Assembly: GCA_900770655.1 (NCBI GenBank)
Contig: CAAGLA010000020.1
Span: forward strand, 7,689 to 71,688
Length of the DNA: 64,000 bases
Direction: 5' to 3'
DNA from: Bacteroidaceae bacterium
GTDB taxonomy: Bacteria; Bacteroidota; Bacteroidia; Bacteroidales; Bacteroidaceae
How positions within the stretch are numbered: the first letter of the stretch is position 1; each line of letters begins with the position of its first letter. Made by a program: the position numbers and the translations under genes. Below the pieces are notes generated by a model. It was not told the origin of the DNA and ran no database searches. It saw only the letters and a list, made by a program, of their open reading frames with translations. Shown in pieces: positions 17,830 through 26,773 of this stretch.

Positions 17830-18849
17830 TTAGTTAGCGCTTTCGAAGAGTTTGAGGAACCTTACATCGTTCTCGCTGAAGAGGCGGAGGTCTTTTACTT
17901 GGTATTTGAGGTTTGTTATACGCTCAATTCCCATACCGAATGCGTATCCCGAATATACCTTACTGTCTATGCCGCAGAGGTCGAGTACATTGGGGTCTAC
18001 CATACCGCAACCGAGAATTTCTACCCAGCCTGTATTCTTGCAGAATGGACATCCCTTGCCGCCACAGATGTTGCAGCTGATATCCATTTCGGCGCTTGGC
18101 TCTGTGAAAGGGAAATATGATGGGCGCAGACGTATCTTTGTATCTTTGCCGAACATCTCCTGCGCAAAGAGCAGAAGCACCTGTTTCAAGTCGGTGAACG
18201 ATACGTTTTTGTCTATGTAAAGACCTTCGAGCTGGTGGAAGAAGCAGTGTGCGCGGTAGCTTATTGCTTCGTTACGGTATACACGGCCCGGAGCTATTAT
18301 GCGTATAGGCGGCTGGCTTGTCTCCATAACGCGGCTCTGCACGCTGCTGGTGTGTGTGCGGAGGATTATATCGGGGTGTGCCTCAATGAAGAATGTGTCC
18401 TGCATATCGCGTGCCGGGTGGTCGGCGGCGAAGTTCATTGATGAGAATACGTGCCAGTCGTCTTCCACCTCAACTCCGTTTGCAATAGAGAATCCTAAGC
18501 GTGAGAAAATATCTACTATTTCGTTCTTGACAATGGAGAGCGGGTGGCGTGTGCCCAGTACCGAAGGGTACGAAGGGCGTGTGAGGTCTATTTCGCACTG
18601 TTCCTCTTCTTTGTTTTCAATTTGCTCCTTAAGTGCGTTGAAGTGTTCCTGAACCGCGTTCTTGAGTTCGTTGAGCTTAACGCCGACTTCTCTCTTCTGC
18701 TCGGCGGGAACTTCGCGGAATTGGGCCATTAGACCATTCAGTATACCTTTTTTGCTGAGGTATTTTAGGCGCAGTGCCTCTAATTCTTCGGCGTTGGTGG
18801 CTGTTGTCTGCTTTATCTCGCTGAACAGCCCGTTGATTTGTTCTATCAT
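17830..18849 (-). CDS. pheS: Phenylalanyl-tRNA synthetase alpha subunit
   Basis: A 339-residue class II aminoacyl-tRNA synthetase subunit that works as an alpha2-beta2 complex with PheT, which is not in this window. The N-terminal 90 residues are a coiled-coil tRNA-binding arm. Then come the catalytic-core features: HPLSIVKNEI, the motif-2 region GRVYRNEAISYRAHCFFHQL, the Phe-binding FTEPSAEMDISC, and motif 3 as FGMGIERI. A CxxC pair (CNICGGKGCPFC) is present near 260-270, probably a zinc-like loop seen in some PheS. The phosphatase gene follows after 4 bases. Confidence 0.96.
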   Translation of the reverse strand: MIEQINGLFSEIKQTTATNAEELEALRLKYLSKKGILNGLMAQFREVPAEQKREVGVKLNELKNAVQEHFNALKEQIENKEEEQCEIDLTRPSYPSVLGTRHPLSIVKNEIVDIFSRLGFSIANGVEVEDDWHVFSSMNFAADHPARDMQDTFFIEAHPDIILRTHTSSVQSRVMETSQPPIRIIAPGRVYRNEAISYRAHCFFHQLEGLYIDKNVSFTDLKQVLLLFAQEMFGKDTKIRLRPSYFPFTEPSAEMDISCNICGGKGCPFCKNTGWVEILGCGMVDPNVLDLCGIDSKVYSGYAFGMGIERITNLKYQVKDLRLFSENDVRFLKLFESAN

Positions 18850-18929
18850 AACTTTCTATTTTAATTCACAAAGAATGGTTGCAGAGTTGTTCTGTTTCTT
18901 GTGCCGGAGCACATATATCCACAACTTTG

Positions 18930-18937
18930 CAAAGTTA
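18930..18937 (-). promoter_or_regulatory. TAACTTTG -7 element before pheS
   Basis: On the minus strand the bases read TAACTTTG, 80 bases before the pheS start codon. A -33 TTTG at standard spacing was not found. The 271-base divergent gap (18850-19120) also contains TATCTTTG on the plus strand upstream of the rel gene; otherwise it is AT-rich and featureless. Confidence 0.4.
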
Positions 18938-19120
18938 ATGAAATATGGTGGATTTTTGAGTAACAAAAGAGATAAAATATTAGTATAAATCATTAATATT
19001 CTCTTTTCGTCTTTACTAAATAATTAATTTAGTAATTATCTTTGATAATAAATATTTTTTTTTCAATTTTGCAGTTTGTGTAATGGCTTTTCAGCCGAAT
19101 TGTAAACATACTCTTCAATT

Positions 19121-20992
19121 ATGGAATATGAGGTAATTGATAATGAGGTCAGGGAACTGCTGACTCATCTTTCACGCCGTCTGTCGGCCGACGATGTTGA
19201 ACGTATAGAACAGGCCTATCTGCTTGCCCGCGAAGCCCACAAGGAGCAGCGCCGCAAGTCGGGGGAACCATATATTATGCATCCCGTGGCTGTTGCAAAG
19301 ATAGTTGCCAACGAACTGCGTTTGGGAGCGAATCCCATCATTGCGGCTTTTCTGCACGATGTGGTAGAGGATACTCCATATACCATAGAGGATATTCGTG
19401 AGCGCTTTGGCGACGATGTAGCTTTTCTTGTCGATGTGGTTACCAAGAAGAAAAAGAAGAGCACTGCAGCACATTCGAGCCAGATAGACAATTACAAGCA
19501 GATGCTCAATTCTTTGCATTACGATATCCGCGCGCTGCTCATAAAACTATCGGACCGACTTCACAATATGCGTACCTTAAGCAGTATGCGCCCCGACAAA
19601 CAGATGAAAATAGCCGGAGAGACCGACTACTTCTATGCTCCGTTGGCTCACCGTTTGGGGCTTTACTATATTAAGCGCGAAATGGAGAATCTCTCTTTCC
19701 GCTACCGCTGCCCGCGCGACTATGCCTACATAGATGAGCAGTTGACCAAAGACCTGAAAGAGAGGGAACCGGGGCTTCGTGCATTTATGTTCGAAATTGA
19801 ACGATTGCTCGAAAACAACGATATATTTATGGCTCGTACCGAAGTCTATTCTCGTGGTCCGTATAGCGCGTGGCGCAAGATGCATACCAAAGGGTGTGAC
19901 TTCAAGCACGTCGACGGCAAGTACTATATAAGAATTATCTACCCCAATACTCACGATTACTCCGAAAAGGATATGAGCCTTAAGATATACTCTATCCTCA
20001 CCGACCGCTTTAAGGAGAAACCGGGCAGTGTTTCGAATTTCATAGATTCGCCGAAGGAGAATGGCTACCAGAGCTACCACGTTAAACTGCTCACTCCGCA
20101 GGGTACTTGGGAGGAGGTGCATATATCGTCGGAGCGAATGATAAGAAAGTCGCAGTTCGGGTGTATAGCCGACAGCACAGAGACAAACATAACCAATTGG
20201 CTCGAAAAGTTCAAACACGTGCTCAAAGAGATGGCTACCCGCGGTAAGGAGGTCGAGTATATGGATGGCGTAACCTCTTCGTTCTACAACGACGATATAA
20301 TAGCCTACACCCCCGAAGGTAAGGGTATAATTCTTCCAAAGGGTGCAACGGCTCTCGACTTTGCTTTTGAGATACACAGTGACTTGGGGCTCCACGCGCA
20401 GTATGCACGAATTAACGGCCAGCTATCGTCGGTAAAGACTGAACTCGAACGTGGCGATGTTGTTGAGATAGGTTCTCTTGAAACCATTGTGCCTAAACGT
20501 GACTGGCTGAATTTTGTATCTACATTCAAAGCAAAATCGCATATAAACAGTTTTCTCAACAAGCAGCGCAGGCTGCAGTACCAGCGTTGCGAGTGTTGTC
20601 GCCCCTTGCCCGGTGACGAGGTTATAGGCTTTAAGGATGCCGACGGTGAAATAACTGTTCACCGTCGCGACTGTAAGGTTGCCATCCGTCTGGCATCGCA
20701 GAGGGGAGACGATATTGTTGCTGTCAATTTCGATGAAGACAACAGTTTCCTCTACCCCGTGAAGATAGATATTGTGGCAATAGACCGTTACCACCTTCTT
20801 GTAGACCTAATAGACTGCATAACCAACAAATTGGGCTTGTCGCTCTCTAAAATCCATACGGAAAGCAATGACGAGATTGTCTTCTGCTCAATGGAATTTG
20901 AGGTTCATTCGGCTGCGGAACTGCAGGATGCCATTAGAAATATATCGGGTATAGACGGCGTAGACGAAGTAAAACAGAGTATAGAATATTGA
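19121..20992 (+). CDS. RelA/SpoT homologue with intact hydrolase and diverged synthetase domain
   Basis: A 623-residue long RSH protein that controls the alarmone (p)ppGpp. The HD hydrolase domain is complete: His54 (MHP), His79-Asp80 in FLHDVVEDT, and Asp145 in KLSDRLHNMRT. The synthetase domain (about 235-355) keeps YSAWRKM and SPKENGYQSYH, but the position of the catalytic DLxAIR Asp reads GKYYIR (Gly266), the EIQIRT motif reads EVHISS, and the AExGxAAHW segment reads SQFGCIADS. A TGS domain follows near 395-455, then a conserved Cys patch (RCECCRPLPGDEVIGF) and a C-terminal ACT-like domain. I infer mainly hydrolase activity. The downstream lipoprotein starts 11 bases later. Confidence 0.85.
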   Translation: MEYEVIDNEVRELLTHLSRRLSADDVERIEQAYLLAREAHKEQRRKSGEPYIMHPVAVAKIVANELRLGANPIIAAFLHDVVEDTPYTIEDIRERFGDDVAFLVDVVTKKKKKSTAAHSSQIDNYKQMLNSLHYDIRALLIKLSDRLHNMRTLSSMRPDKQMKIAGETDYFYAPLAHRLGLYYIKREMENLSFRYRCPRDYAYIDEQLTKDLKEREPGLRAFMFEIERLLENNDIFMARTEVYSRGPYSAWRKMHTKGCDFKHVDGKYYIRIIYPNTHDYSEKDMSLKIYSILTDRFKEKPGSVSNFIDSPKENGYQSYHVKLLTPQGTWEEVHISSERMIRKSQFGCIADSTETNITNWLEKFKHVLKEMATRGKEVEYMDGVTSSFYNDDIIAYTPEGKGIILPKGATALDFAFEIHSDLGLHAQYARINGQLSSVKTELERGDVVEIGSLETIVPKRDWLNFVSTFKAKSHINSFLNKQRRLQYQRCECCRPLPGDEVIGFKDADGEITVHRRDCKVAIRLASQRGDDIVAVNFDEDNSFLYPVKIDIVAIDRYHLLVDLIDCITNKLGLSLSKIHTESNDEIVFCSMEFEVHSAAELQDAIRNISGIDGVDEVKQSIEY

Positions 20993-21003
20993 CTATTATA
21001 ACT

Positions 21004-22242
21004 ATGAAGAAATTATTTTTACCATTTTTGGCTTTGGCCTGTATGTTAATGTCGTGCAACGATGACGATACAGTTTTTAACAACTCCGGTACTCCTGAGG
21101 TTGATAACGGTATTACACGCACCGAATTTGCCGAAGATGACGGCAAAAAAGTTTTGAGCGGTGCTCCTAACGTTCAGGCGAGGCTCCTTATGGGTAAGGT
21201 CCCGGCCGACTATATTCCGGAAATGACCGATACTCTTGGCCGTGCAAACATTACTCCCGAACAGTATGCCGAAATTCAGGCCTTTACCAAAGAACTCACT
21301 GCCGGTCTCACGACCCAGAAAGATAAATATACTAAATGTTTCAATTGGGTGGTACAGAACATAAAGTATGTTTATGAATATGTAAACAATGACCCATATC
21401 CTGTTTTCAAGAATAAGGTAGGCATTTGTCAAGGTTATGCCAACTTGTTATTTATTATGCTCCACAGCATAGATATTCCGGCTTTTGTGTGTAACGGAAT
21501 TCTGAATCCTGTTGGCGGCCACGCGTGGAACTATGTATATTGCGACGGCAAATGGTATGTGAGCGACCCCACAAATAACGGCTCTTGGATTATGGCTGCA
21601 ACATCAAGCTATTCTCACCTGTTGCCTTCTTCGTTCGATGTTGTTCTTGCCAAAAATGATGGTGTATGGTTCAACTATAATGAGTATCACCTGAATATTT
21701 GTGCGGTAGAGAGCAGTGACGAGGTTTTTGTTGTTCCATTCAGTGCTCTGGGGTATCAGGTAACATCTTTTAGCCCAACAAAACCATTGCCCTCGAACAT
21801 TAAGCAGATAAACATTGGAAAGAATATAAAATCTCTTGGTGAGGCTTATATGGGATTGCAGTACAACGCCACCAATGTTGAATATATCGAGGTTGACCCT
21901 GCGAATACTACTTTTGCAAGTTATCTTGGTGTTGTATATCGCAAAGACGGCAGTGAGTTCCAGCTCACATATATTCCTTCGGCAATGAAATGTGTTGAGC
22001 TTATGCCAATGGAGACTATGTATAAGAACACTGTGTACAGGCACGATGGCGTAGAGATTCTCATAGTAGCTCCCGGTACAAAGACTCTGGAGCCGTGGGC
22101 GGTAGAGAACTGCCCGAATATGAAGATTGCATACGTGCCCGAAGATACGGAGATTGCTGACAATGCATTTGCCGGTGTTCATCCCGATTTTCAGATTATC
22201 CGCGGTGACTTTACCAATATCCCCGGTGTGAAAGAGGATTAA
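21004..22242 (+). CDS. Transglutaminase-like lipoprotein with LRR-like C-terminus
   Basis: A 412-residue predicted lipoprotein. The ATG at 21004 gives a charged start, a hydrophobic core and the lipobox LMSCND; an ATG 15 bases upstream overlaps the rel stop. A transglutaminase-like/cysteine-protease fold is seen around residues 125-190: Cys in VGICQGYANLLF, His in GGHAWNYV and Asp in WYVSDPTNNGSW, the expected Cys-His-Asp triad. The C-terminal half has loosely repeated segments such as IKQINIGKNIKSLGEA and VEYIEVDPANTTFAS, like BspA-type leucine-rich repeats. It probably acts at the cell envelope on peptides. It sits 11 bases after rel, so it is likely co-transcribed, and it ends at a strong hairpin terminator. 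Confidence 0.75.
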   Translation: MKKLFLPFLALACMLMSCNDDDTVFNNSGTPEVDNGITRTEFAEDDGKKVLSGAPNVQARLLMGKVPADYIPEMTDTLGRANITPEQYAEIQAFTKELTAGLTTQKDKYTKCFNWVVQNIKYVYEYVNNDPYPVFKNKVGICQGYANLLFIMLHSIDIPAFVCNGILNPVGGHAWNYVYCDGKWYVSDPTNNGSWIMAATSSYSHLLPSSFDVVLAKNDGVWFNYNEYHLNICAVESSDEVFVVPFSALGYQVTSFSPTKPLPSNIKQINIGKNIKSLGEAYMGLQYNATNVEYIEVDPANTTFASYLGVVYRKDGSEFQLTYIPSAMKCVELMPMETMYKNTVYRHDGVEILIVAPGTKTLEPWAVENCPNMKIAYVPEDTEIADNAFAGVHPDFQIIRGDFTNIPGVKED

Positions 22243-22255
22243 TGCCGTATGATAT

Positions 22256-22299
22256 ATAAAAGCAAGCGAAGTGGTTGCCACCACTTCGCTTGCTTTTAT
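22256..22299 (+). terminator. Hairpin terminator after the transglutaminase-like gene
   Basis: Two 20-base perfect arms (22256-22275 and 22280-22299) flank the loop TGCC. The outer parts are A-rich and T-rich, so it could work on both strands. Confidence 0.85.
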
Positions 22300-22302
22300 G
22301 TC

Positions 22303-22404
22303 GATGAAATTAGCCGCATTGCTGCGAATGTTATCTAATATGGAGCTATTTTTTTGTATTTGACAACATTCGCTTTTCGCAACCCCCGCGGCACGAATTT
22401 CATC
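22303..22404. repeat. Imperfect inverted repeat, about 100 bases
   Basis: Outer arms GATGAAATT (22303-22311) and AATTTCATC (22396-22404) enclose a CCGC/GCGG pair, TTGC/GCAA, and inner arms GCGAATGTT (22324-22332) and AACATTCGC (22365-22373). The nested arms could fold into a long hairpin with a 32-base apical loop. It has no coding potential and lies between a terminator and the 3' end of aroE. Confidence 0.55.
22318..22351 (+). repeat. 34-base direct repeat, copy 1
   Basis: Identical over 34 bases to 22422-22455, with an offset of 104 bases. This copy lies inside the imperfect inverted repeat. Confidence 0.9.
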
Positions 22405-22421
22405 CGTGCTGTGCGTGACCA

Positions 22422-22455
22422 ATTGCTGCGAATGTTATCTAATATGGAGCTATTT
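22422..22455 (+). repeat. 34-base direct repeat, copy 2
   Basis: Second exact copy. It overlaps the stop codon of aroE (22450-22452), so copy 1 may be a relic of a duplicated aroE 3' end. Confidence 0.9.
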
Positions 22456-22465
22456 GCTCCATATT
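22441..22465 (-). terminator. Hairpin at the aroE stop codon
   Basis: Ten-base arms (22441-22450 and 22456-22465) flank a 5-base loop and include the last codons and stop of aroE. No T-run follows on the minus strand, so termination is uncertain. Confidence 0.4.
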
Positions 22466-23196
22466 TCCCAAGAGGCAAGAGCCTGCAGATACCACATTTC
22501 GTAACCGCTTTTTGTGGTGGCTCCGCGCTCTGCACCCTTTTGCAGGAATAGGGTCTCTTCGGGGTTGTAGACAACATCGTACAAAAGGTGGGTGTTGTCT
22601 ATGTACCGGTACGGAATGTCGGGGCATTGGTCAACGCCGTGCCCAACCATTCCAAGAGGAGTACAGTTGACAATGAGCGTGTGGCTTTTCATTATATCTT
22701 CTGTTATTTTGTCGTATGCAATGGCTTTCTCTGCGGCCTTGCGCGAAACAAACAGAAATTCAATGCCTAATTTCTCAAGCGAGTAGGCTACAGCCTTAGA
22801 AACTCCGCCTGTACCCAATATGAGCGCTTTGGTGTGCTTGCCTTCTGTCAGTGGCGCCAGTGAGCGGGTAAACCCTATTACATCGCTGTTGTAGCCCCAA
22901 AGGTGTGCCTTGCCGGCGGTATCGTGAGTGACCTTAACCACATTTACTGCGTTTATGCCTTTTGCCTCGTCGCTCATCCCGTCTAGGTACTGCATTACCT
23001 CTACCTTGTAGGGTATGGTGACATTGAACCCCTTAAGTTCGGGGTGAGCGGCAAGAATATGTGGCAACTCTTCAATGCTCTCTATTTCAAACGGGATATA
23101 TTCGGCATCTATTCCCTCTTTTGCGAACTTGCCGTTGAAGAATGCCGGGCTTGCCGACTGGGCAAGAGGGTAGCCTATTATTCCGTATTTCTCCAT
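22450..23196 (-). CDS. aroE: Shikimate dehydrogenase
   Basis: A 248-residue enzyme that reduces 3-dehydroshikimate to shikimate with NADPH in aromatic amino-acid synthesis. The N-terminal substrate domain shows YGIIGYPLAQSASPAFFN (shikimate-binding Ser) and GFNVTIPYKVEVMQYLD with the catalytic Lys. The NADP domain shows ALILGTGGVSKAVAYSL and later NCTPLGMVG. The C-terminus keeps LLYDVVYNPEETLFL and QKGAERGATTKSGYEM. The length is slightly short but normal for Bacteroidales. The stop codon sits inside a repeat and hairpin. The purC stop lies 68 bases upstream. Confidence 0.95.
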   Translation of the reverse strand: MEKYGIIGYPLAQSASPAFFNGKFAKEGIDAEYIPFEIESIEELPHILAAHPELKGFNVTIPYKVEVMQYLDGMSDEAKGINAVNVVKVTHDTAGKAHLWGYNSDVIGFTRSLAPLTEGKHTKALILGTGGVSKAVAYSLEKLGIEFLFVSRKAAEKAIAYDKITEDIMKSHTLIVNCTPLGMVGHGVDQCPDIPYRYIDNTHLLYDVVYNPEETLFLQKGAERGATTKSGYEMWYLQALASWEIWSK

Positions 23197-23264
23197 TCTG
23201 TCTATTTTTGTTCGGTTAAGGGCCTGTAATTGATTTGCTGCCTATACAAGGCTATGGCCTTTTA

Positions 23265-24209
23265 TTATCCCAAGTAGTTCTTTACATTGTTTTCAATGCG
23301 TGAGTGAATGTCGGCGCACTCCTCTTTAATGAACTTCTCACCGGTGATGTTCTCGTAGAGTTCGATATAGCGGTTGCTTATGCTCTCTACTATTTCATCG
23401 GTCATTTCGGGCACCTGCTGTCCCTCTTTGCCTTGAAAGCCGTTGTCCATAAGCCATTCGCGTACGAACTCTTTCGACAGTTGCTTCTGTGGCTCACCCT
23501 TTTCGAACTTCTCTTCATATCCTTCGGCATAAAAGTAGCGGCTGCTGTCGGGGGTGTGAATCTCGTCCATAAGGTATATGGTGCCGTTGTGCTTTCCGAA
23601 CTCATACTTTGTGTCTACAAGAATGAGCCCTCTCTTGGCTGCTATTTCTGTTCCACGCCGGAATAGTTCAAGGGTGTACTTCTCGAGGAGTGCATACTCT
23701 TCGGGTGTTGCAAGACCTTTCGCCAGAATCTCCTCTTTTGAAATATCGGCATCGTGTTCGCCAATCTCGGCCTTGGTGGTGGGGGTGATTATCGGCTCGG
23801 GGAATCTTTGGTTCTCTTTCATCCCTTCGGGCAGTTTCACTCCGCAAATCTCGCGTACTCCGCTTTTGTAGGCACGCCAAGCAGAACCGCAAAGGTAGCC
23901 GCGTACAATCATTTCAATGGGGAAACCCTCGCACATAACACCAACGGTAACCATAGGGTCGGGGGTGGCCAACTTCCAGTTGGGTACAATGTCGGCTGTG
24001 GCGTCGAGAAATTTTGCTGCTATCTGGTTGAGCATCTGCCCTTTGAAGGGTATGCCTTTTGGCAATACTACGTCGAATGCCGATATGCGGTCTGTAGCCA
24101 CCATAACAAGTTTTTCGTCACCTACTTTGTATACATCGCGTACTTTTCCGTGATACACGCTCTTCTGATTCTCAAATTTGAATTCAGTGTTTATTAATGC
24201 ATTTGCCAT
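23265..24209 (-). CDS. purC: SAICAR synthase
   Basis: A 314-residue phosphoribosylaminoimidazole-succinocarboxamide synthase of purine biosynthesis, which joins CAIR and aspartate using ATP. Motifs include the N-terminal YHGKVRDVYKVGDEKLVMV, ATDRISAFDVVLPKGIPFKG, the EMIVRGYLCGSAWRAY loop, and PEPIITPTTKAEIGEHD. The size matches the longer, yeast-like Bacteroidales form. It begins 6 bases after the PhoH gene ends, so the two are an operon. It ends 68 bases before aroE on the same strand. Confidence 0.96.
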   Translation of the reverse strand: MANALINTEFKFENQKSVYHGKVRDVYKVGDEKLVMVATDRISAFDVVLPKGIPFKGQMLNQIAAKFLDATADIVPNWKLATPDPMVTVGVMCEGFPIEMIVRGYLCGSAWRAYKSGVREICGVKLPEGMKENQRFPEPIITPTTKAEIGEHDADISKEEILAKGLATPEEYALLEKYTLELFRRGTEIAAKRGLILVDTKYEFGKHNGTIYLMDEIHTPDSSRYFYAEGYEEKFEKGEPQKQLSKEFVREWLMDNGFQGKEGQQVPEMTDEIVESISNRYIELYENITGEKFIKEECADIHSRIENNVKNYLG

Positions 24210-24215
24210 ATTTTT

Positions 24216-25175
24216 TTATTTTTTGTTGTTTTCTCTTTGTTTCTCTTCGTGTTTTTCGTATGCTTCCACAATTCGTGTAACAAGTCTGTGGCGAACTATA
24301 TCTTTCTTGTCAAGGGTTACGAACCCTATCCCTTTTACTCCTTTTAGAATGTGCAGTGCGTGCAAAAGGCCCGAACCGCTGTTCTGGGGGAGGTCTATTT
24401 GTGTGAGGTCGCCTGTGATAATCATTTTTGTGTTGCTGCCCATTCGGGTGAGGAACATCTTTATCTGCTGCGGGGTGGTGTTCTGCGCTTCGTCGAGTAT
24501 TACTATTGCGTCGTTGAGAGTGCGTCCTCGCATAAATGCCAGCGGGGCTATCTGAATTACGTTGTTGTCCATAAACTCCTTAAGTTTGGACATTGGCACC
24601 ATATCTTCGAGAGCGTCGTATAGCGGCTGCAGGTACGGGTCTATCTTGTCGCGCATATCTCCGGGAAGGAAACCGAGCTTCTCGCCGGCTTCCACAGCCG
24701 GACGGCTGAGGATTATCTTTCTAATCTCACGGTTCTTAAGGGCCTTTACGGCAAGGGCTATGGCTGTATAGGTCTTGCCTGTTCCGGCCGGCCCTACAGC
24801 AAAGAGCATATCGTTTTTCTTGAATTCCTCAACAAGACGGCACTGGTTTTCGGTGCGCGGGTATATGGGGCGACCGTTTATGTTGTAGACAATTACGTTG
24901 CTGTCGCTTCCCTTGTTGCCTTTCTTGCCGTTTACAGCATCTATTATGGCCTCTTCGTTGAGGCTGTTGTACTTGTTGCAGTAATCTTTGAGAAGGTCTA
25001 TTACTCTGCTGAACTTTTCTATCTCTTCTTCGTCGCCAAGTACTTTTATAATATTGTCGCGGGCAACAATGCGTAATTTAGGGTGCAGTTTCTTGAGCAT
25101 CTGCAGGTGTACGTTGCCGGCTCCATAGAAACCTACAAGGTCTATACCGCTTAGTGTGAATGTGCGTTCTATCAT
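24216..25175 (-). CDS. phoH: PhoH-family ATPase
   Basis: A 319-residue cytoplasmic PhoH-like protein. An N-terminal KH-like region (residues about 1-95) precedes the ATPase domain. The Walker A is AVGPAGTGKTYTAIALA near 130 and the Walker B is VILDEAQNTTP near 228, followed by the PhoH-specific TRMGSNTKMIITGDLTQIDL. It is thought to act in RNA metabolism, often near ybeY. purC starts 6 bases downstream. A minus-strand TATCTTCG box lies at 25208-25215. Confidence 0.93.
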   Translation of the reverse strand: MIERTFTLSGIDLVGFYGAGNVHLQMLKKLHPKLRIVARDNIIKVLGDEEEIEKFSRVIDLLKDYCNKYNSLNEEAIIDAVNGKKGNKGSDSNVIVYNINGRPIYPRTENQCRLVEEFKKNDMLFAVGPAGTGKTYTAIALAVKALKNREIRKIILSRPAVEAGEKLGFLPGDMRDKIDPYLQPLYDALEDMVPMSKLKEFMDNNVIQIAPLAFMRGRTLNDAIVILDEAQNTTPQQIKMFLTRMGSNTKMIITGDLTQIDLPQNSGSGLLHALHILKGVKGIGFVTLDKKDIVRHRLVTRIVEAYEKHEEKQRENNKK

Positions 25176-25207
25176 CTATTTTAATCTATCGCTCTTTTAT
25201 TGGACCG

Positions 25208-25215
25208 CGAAGATA
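25208..25215 (-). promoter_or_regulatory. TATCTTCG -7 element before phoH
   Basis: On the minus strand TATCTTCG lies 33 bases before the phoH ATG. The nearest TTTG is only 14 bases further upstream, so the -33 box is not convincing. Confidence 0.35.
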
Positions 25216-25239
25216 ATCAATAATATCTCCAAATGAAAG

Positions 25240-26664
25240 TTATTGTTTCTTTTTTATCTCTGCTTCGAAACGGCGTGTTGCTTCTCCACCTTCGCTGCAG
25301 GCGCAGGGCCCGGTGATGCAGCCTCCGGGACACGACATTACCTCAACCAGCTTGCCCGGGCATTTGCCTGTCTTTGCATATGCCTTTAACATTGCAATGT
25401 TCTTTTTGTGCAGGTCGGCAATGACAACTCCTTCGAGGGCGCTATCTCCAATATGGTTCTTTACGGCTGTAAACACGCCTGTTGTCTTGGCAAAATTGTG
25501 TGCATCGCGCGAAGCCGATTCTACCGGGGTGTAGGGCATTGTGCTCTCAATGTCTATGCCCATTCCTTGCATAACAGCGTCGAGTTCGCGGAATGTCCAC
25601 ACGAAGTCTACATTCGGGTCGGAAAATCCTTCGGCTTTCTTTGAAGCGCAAGGGGCTATGAACACTGTCTCGCAATCGCCGAACTTCTCTTTTGAATACT
25701 TTGCTGTGTAGTGCATTGGAGAACCTGTCGACGATACATATTTTACAATCTCAGGAATATGTTTCCTTGCAAGGTTTACGTATGCCGGACAGCAGCTGGT
25801 TGTCATAAATGACTGTCCCTCTTCTATCTTTTCCTTGAGTTCTTCTGCTTCGCGGCGTATAGTCTCTTCGGCGCCGTAGGCTACCTCTACGATATCGTCG
25901 AAGCCAATAGCTTTCAGTGCACCGTAGACCTGTTCGAGCGGCTTGCCGAACTGTGCGAGCACGGCGGGAGCTACCATTGCTATGACTTTCCTTCCTTCAC
26001 GCATCTTCTTTAGTACGTCGAATACTTCGCATTTATCGAAAATGGCTCCGAACGGGCAGGCGTTAAGGCACTTGCCACAGTATATGCATTTCTTGGGGTC
26101 TATGTGTTCTACGCCATACTCGTCTTTGGAAATAGCCTTTACAGGGCAGGCCTCTTCGCAGGGAACGGGCATATATATGATGGCGTGGTAGGGGCATACT
26201 TGGTGGCATTTGCCGCAACTTATACATTTGTCGTGGTCAATGTGCGCCTTTCCATCCTTGTCGTAGAAAATAGCATCCTTTGGGCAGTTTGTGTAGCAGG
26301 GGCGTGCCACGCAACCGCGGCAAAGGTTCGACACTTCATAGTTTATCTTTACACAGGAGGAGCAGGCCTCGTCCATTACGTGGAGTACGGCACCGTCTTG
26401 CATAGAGACACCCTCTCGCTCAATCATACGCTTGACGTATGTACTCAATGGGTCCATTTCGTTGGTCTCCTCCTGCATAGTGAAGCCAAGCATAGCCATA
26501 GCCTTGTACTTTATTACAGCGCGTTCTTTGTGTATGCAACAACGCCCTTTTGGTTTTCTGTTTCTTGGGTACATTTCGTATGGCAGGCTGTCAATTCTTT
26601 CGAGAAGCTCGTTCTTCTTCCACATTGACACAAGTTCTGATAAAAGTCGGTAGCGTACAACCAT
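25240..26664 (-). CDS. Monomeric [FeFe] hydrogenase, group B-like
   Basis: A 474-residue iron-sulfur enzyme. The first 100 residues have no recognised domain. Residues about 108-215 carry several ferredoxin-type Cys motifs (CRGCVARPCYTNCP, CISCGKCHQVCP, CIYCGKCLNACP), so several [4Fe-4S] clusters are likely. The H-cluster domain shows L1 as TSCCPAY near 289, L2 as APCASKKAEG near 338 and L3 as VMSCPGGCITGP near 445. Tyr in place of the usual Trp in L1, and APC for MPC in L2, suit group B rather than group A hydrogenases. The divergent hydE, hydG and hydF genes encode its maturases. The electron partner and direction (H2 evolution, uptake or sensing) are not shown. Confidence 0.88.
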   Translation of the reverse strand: MVVRYRLLSELVSMWKKNELLERIDSLPYEMYPRNRKPKGRCCIHKERAVIKYKAMAMLGFTMQEETNEMDPLSTYVKRMIEREGVSMQDGAVLHVMDEACSSCVKINYEVSNLCRGCVARPCYTNCPKDAIFYDKDGKAHIDHDKCISCGKCHQVCPYHAIIYMPVPCEEACPVKAISKDEYGVEHIDPKKCIYCGKCLNACPFGAIFDKCEVFDVLKKMREGRKVIAMVAPAVLAQFGKPLEQVYGALKAIGFDDIVEVAYGAEETIRREAEELKEKIEEGQSFMTTSCCPAYVNLARKHIPEIVKYVSSTGSPMHYTAKYSKEKFGDCETVFIAPCASKKAEGFSDPNVDFVWTFRELDAVMQGMGIDIESTMPYTPVESASRDAHNFAKTTGVFTAVKNHIGDSALEGVVIADLHKKNIAMLKAYAKTGKCPGKLVEVMSCPGGCITGPCACSEGGEATRRFEAEIKKKQ

Positions 26665-26773
26665 TGCTCTATTTATTTTATCAATAATTAAAATAGATAC
26701 TTCCTAAAATAAAGGTTTTTTAAATTTTGCTGTAAAAATAGTCAAAAAACATTGAATTCAACTATTTTTGCAT

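Noticed and set aside
18850..19120. T-box or tRNA-like leader before pheS, and likewise before ileS and tyrS
   Set aside because: No T-box core or specifier structure was seen; leaders of ileS and tyrS are short and T-boxes are not typical of Bacteroidetes.
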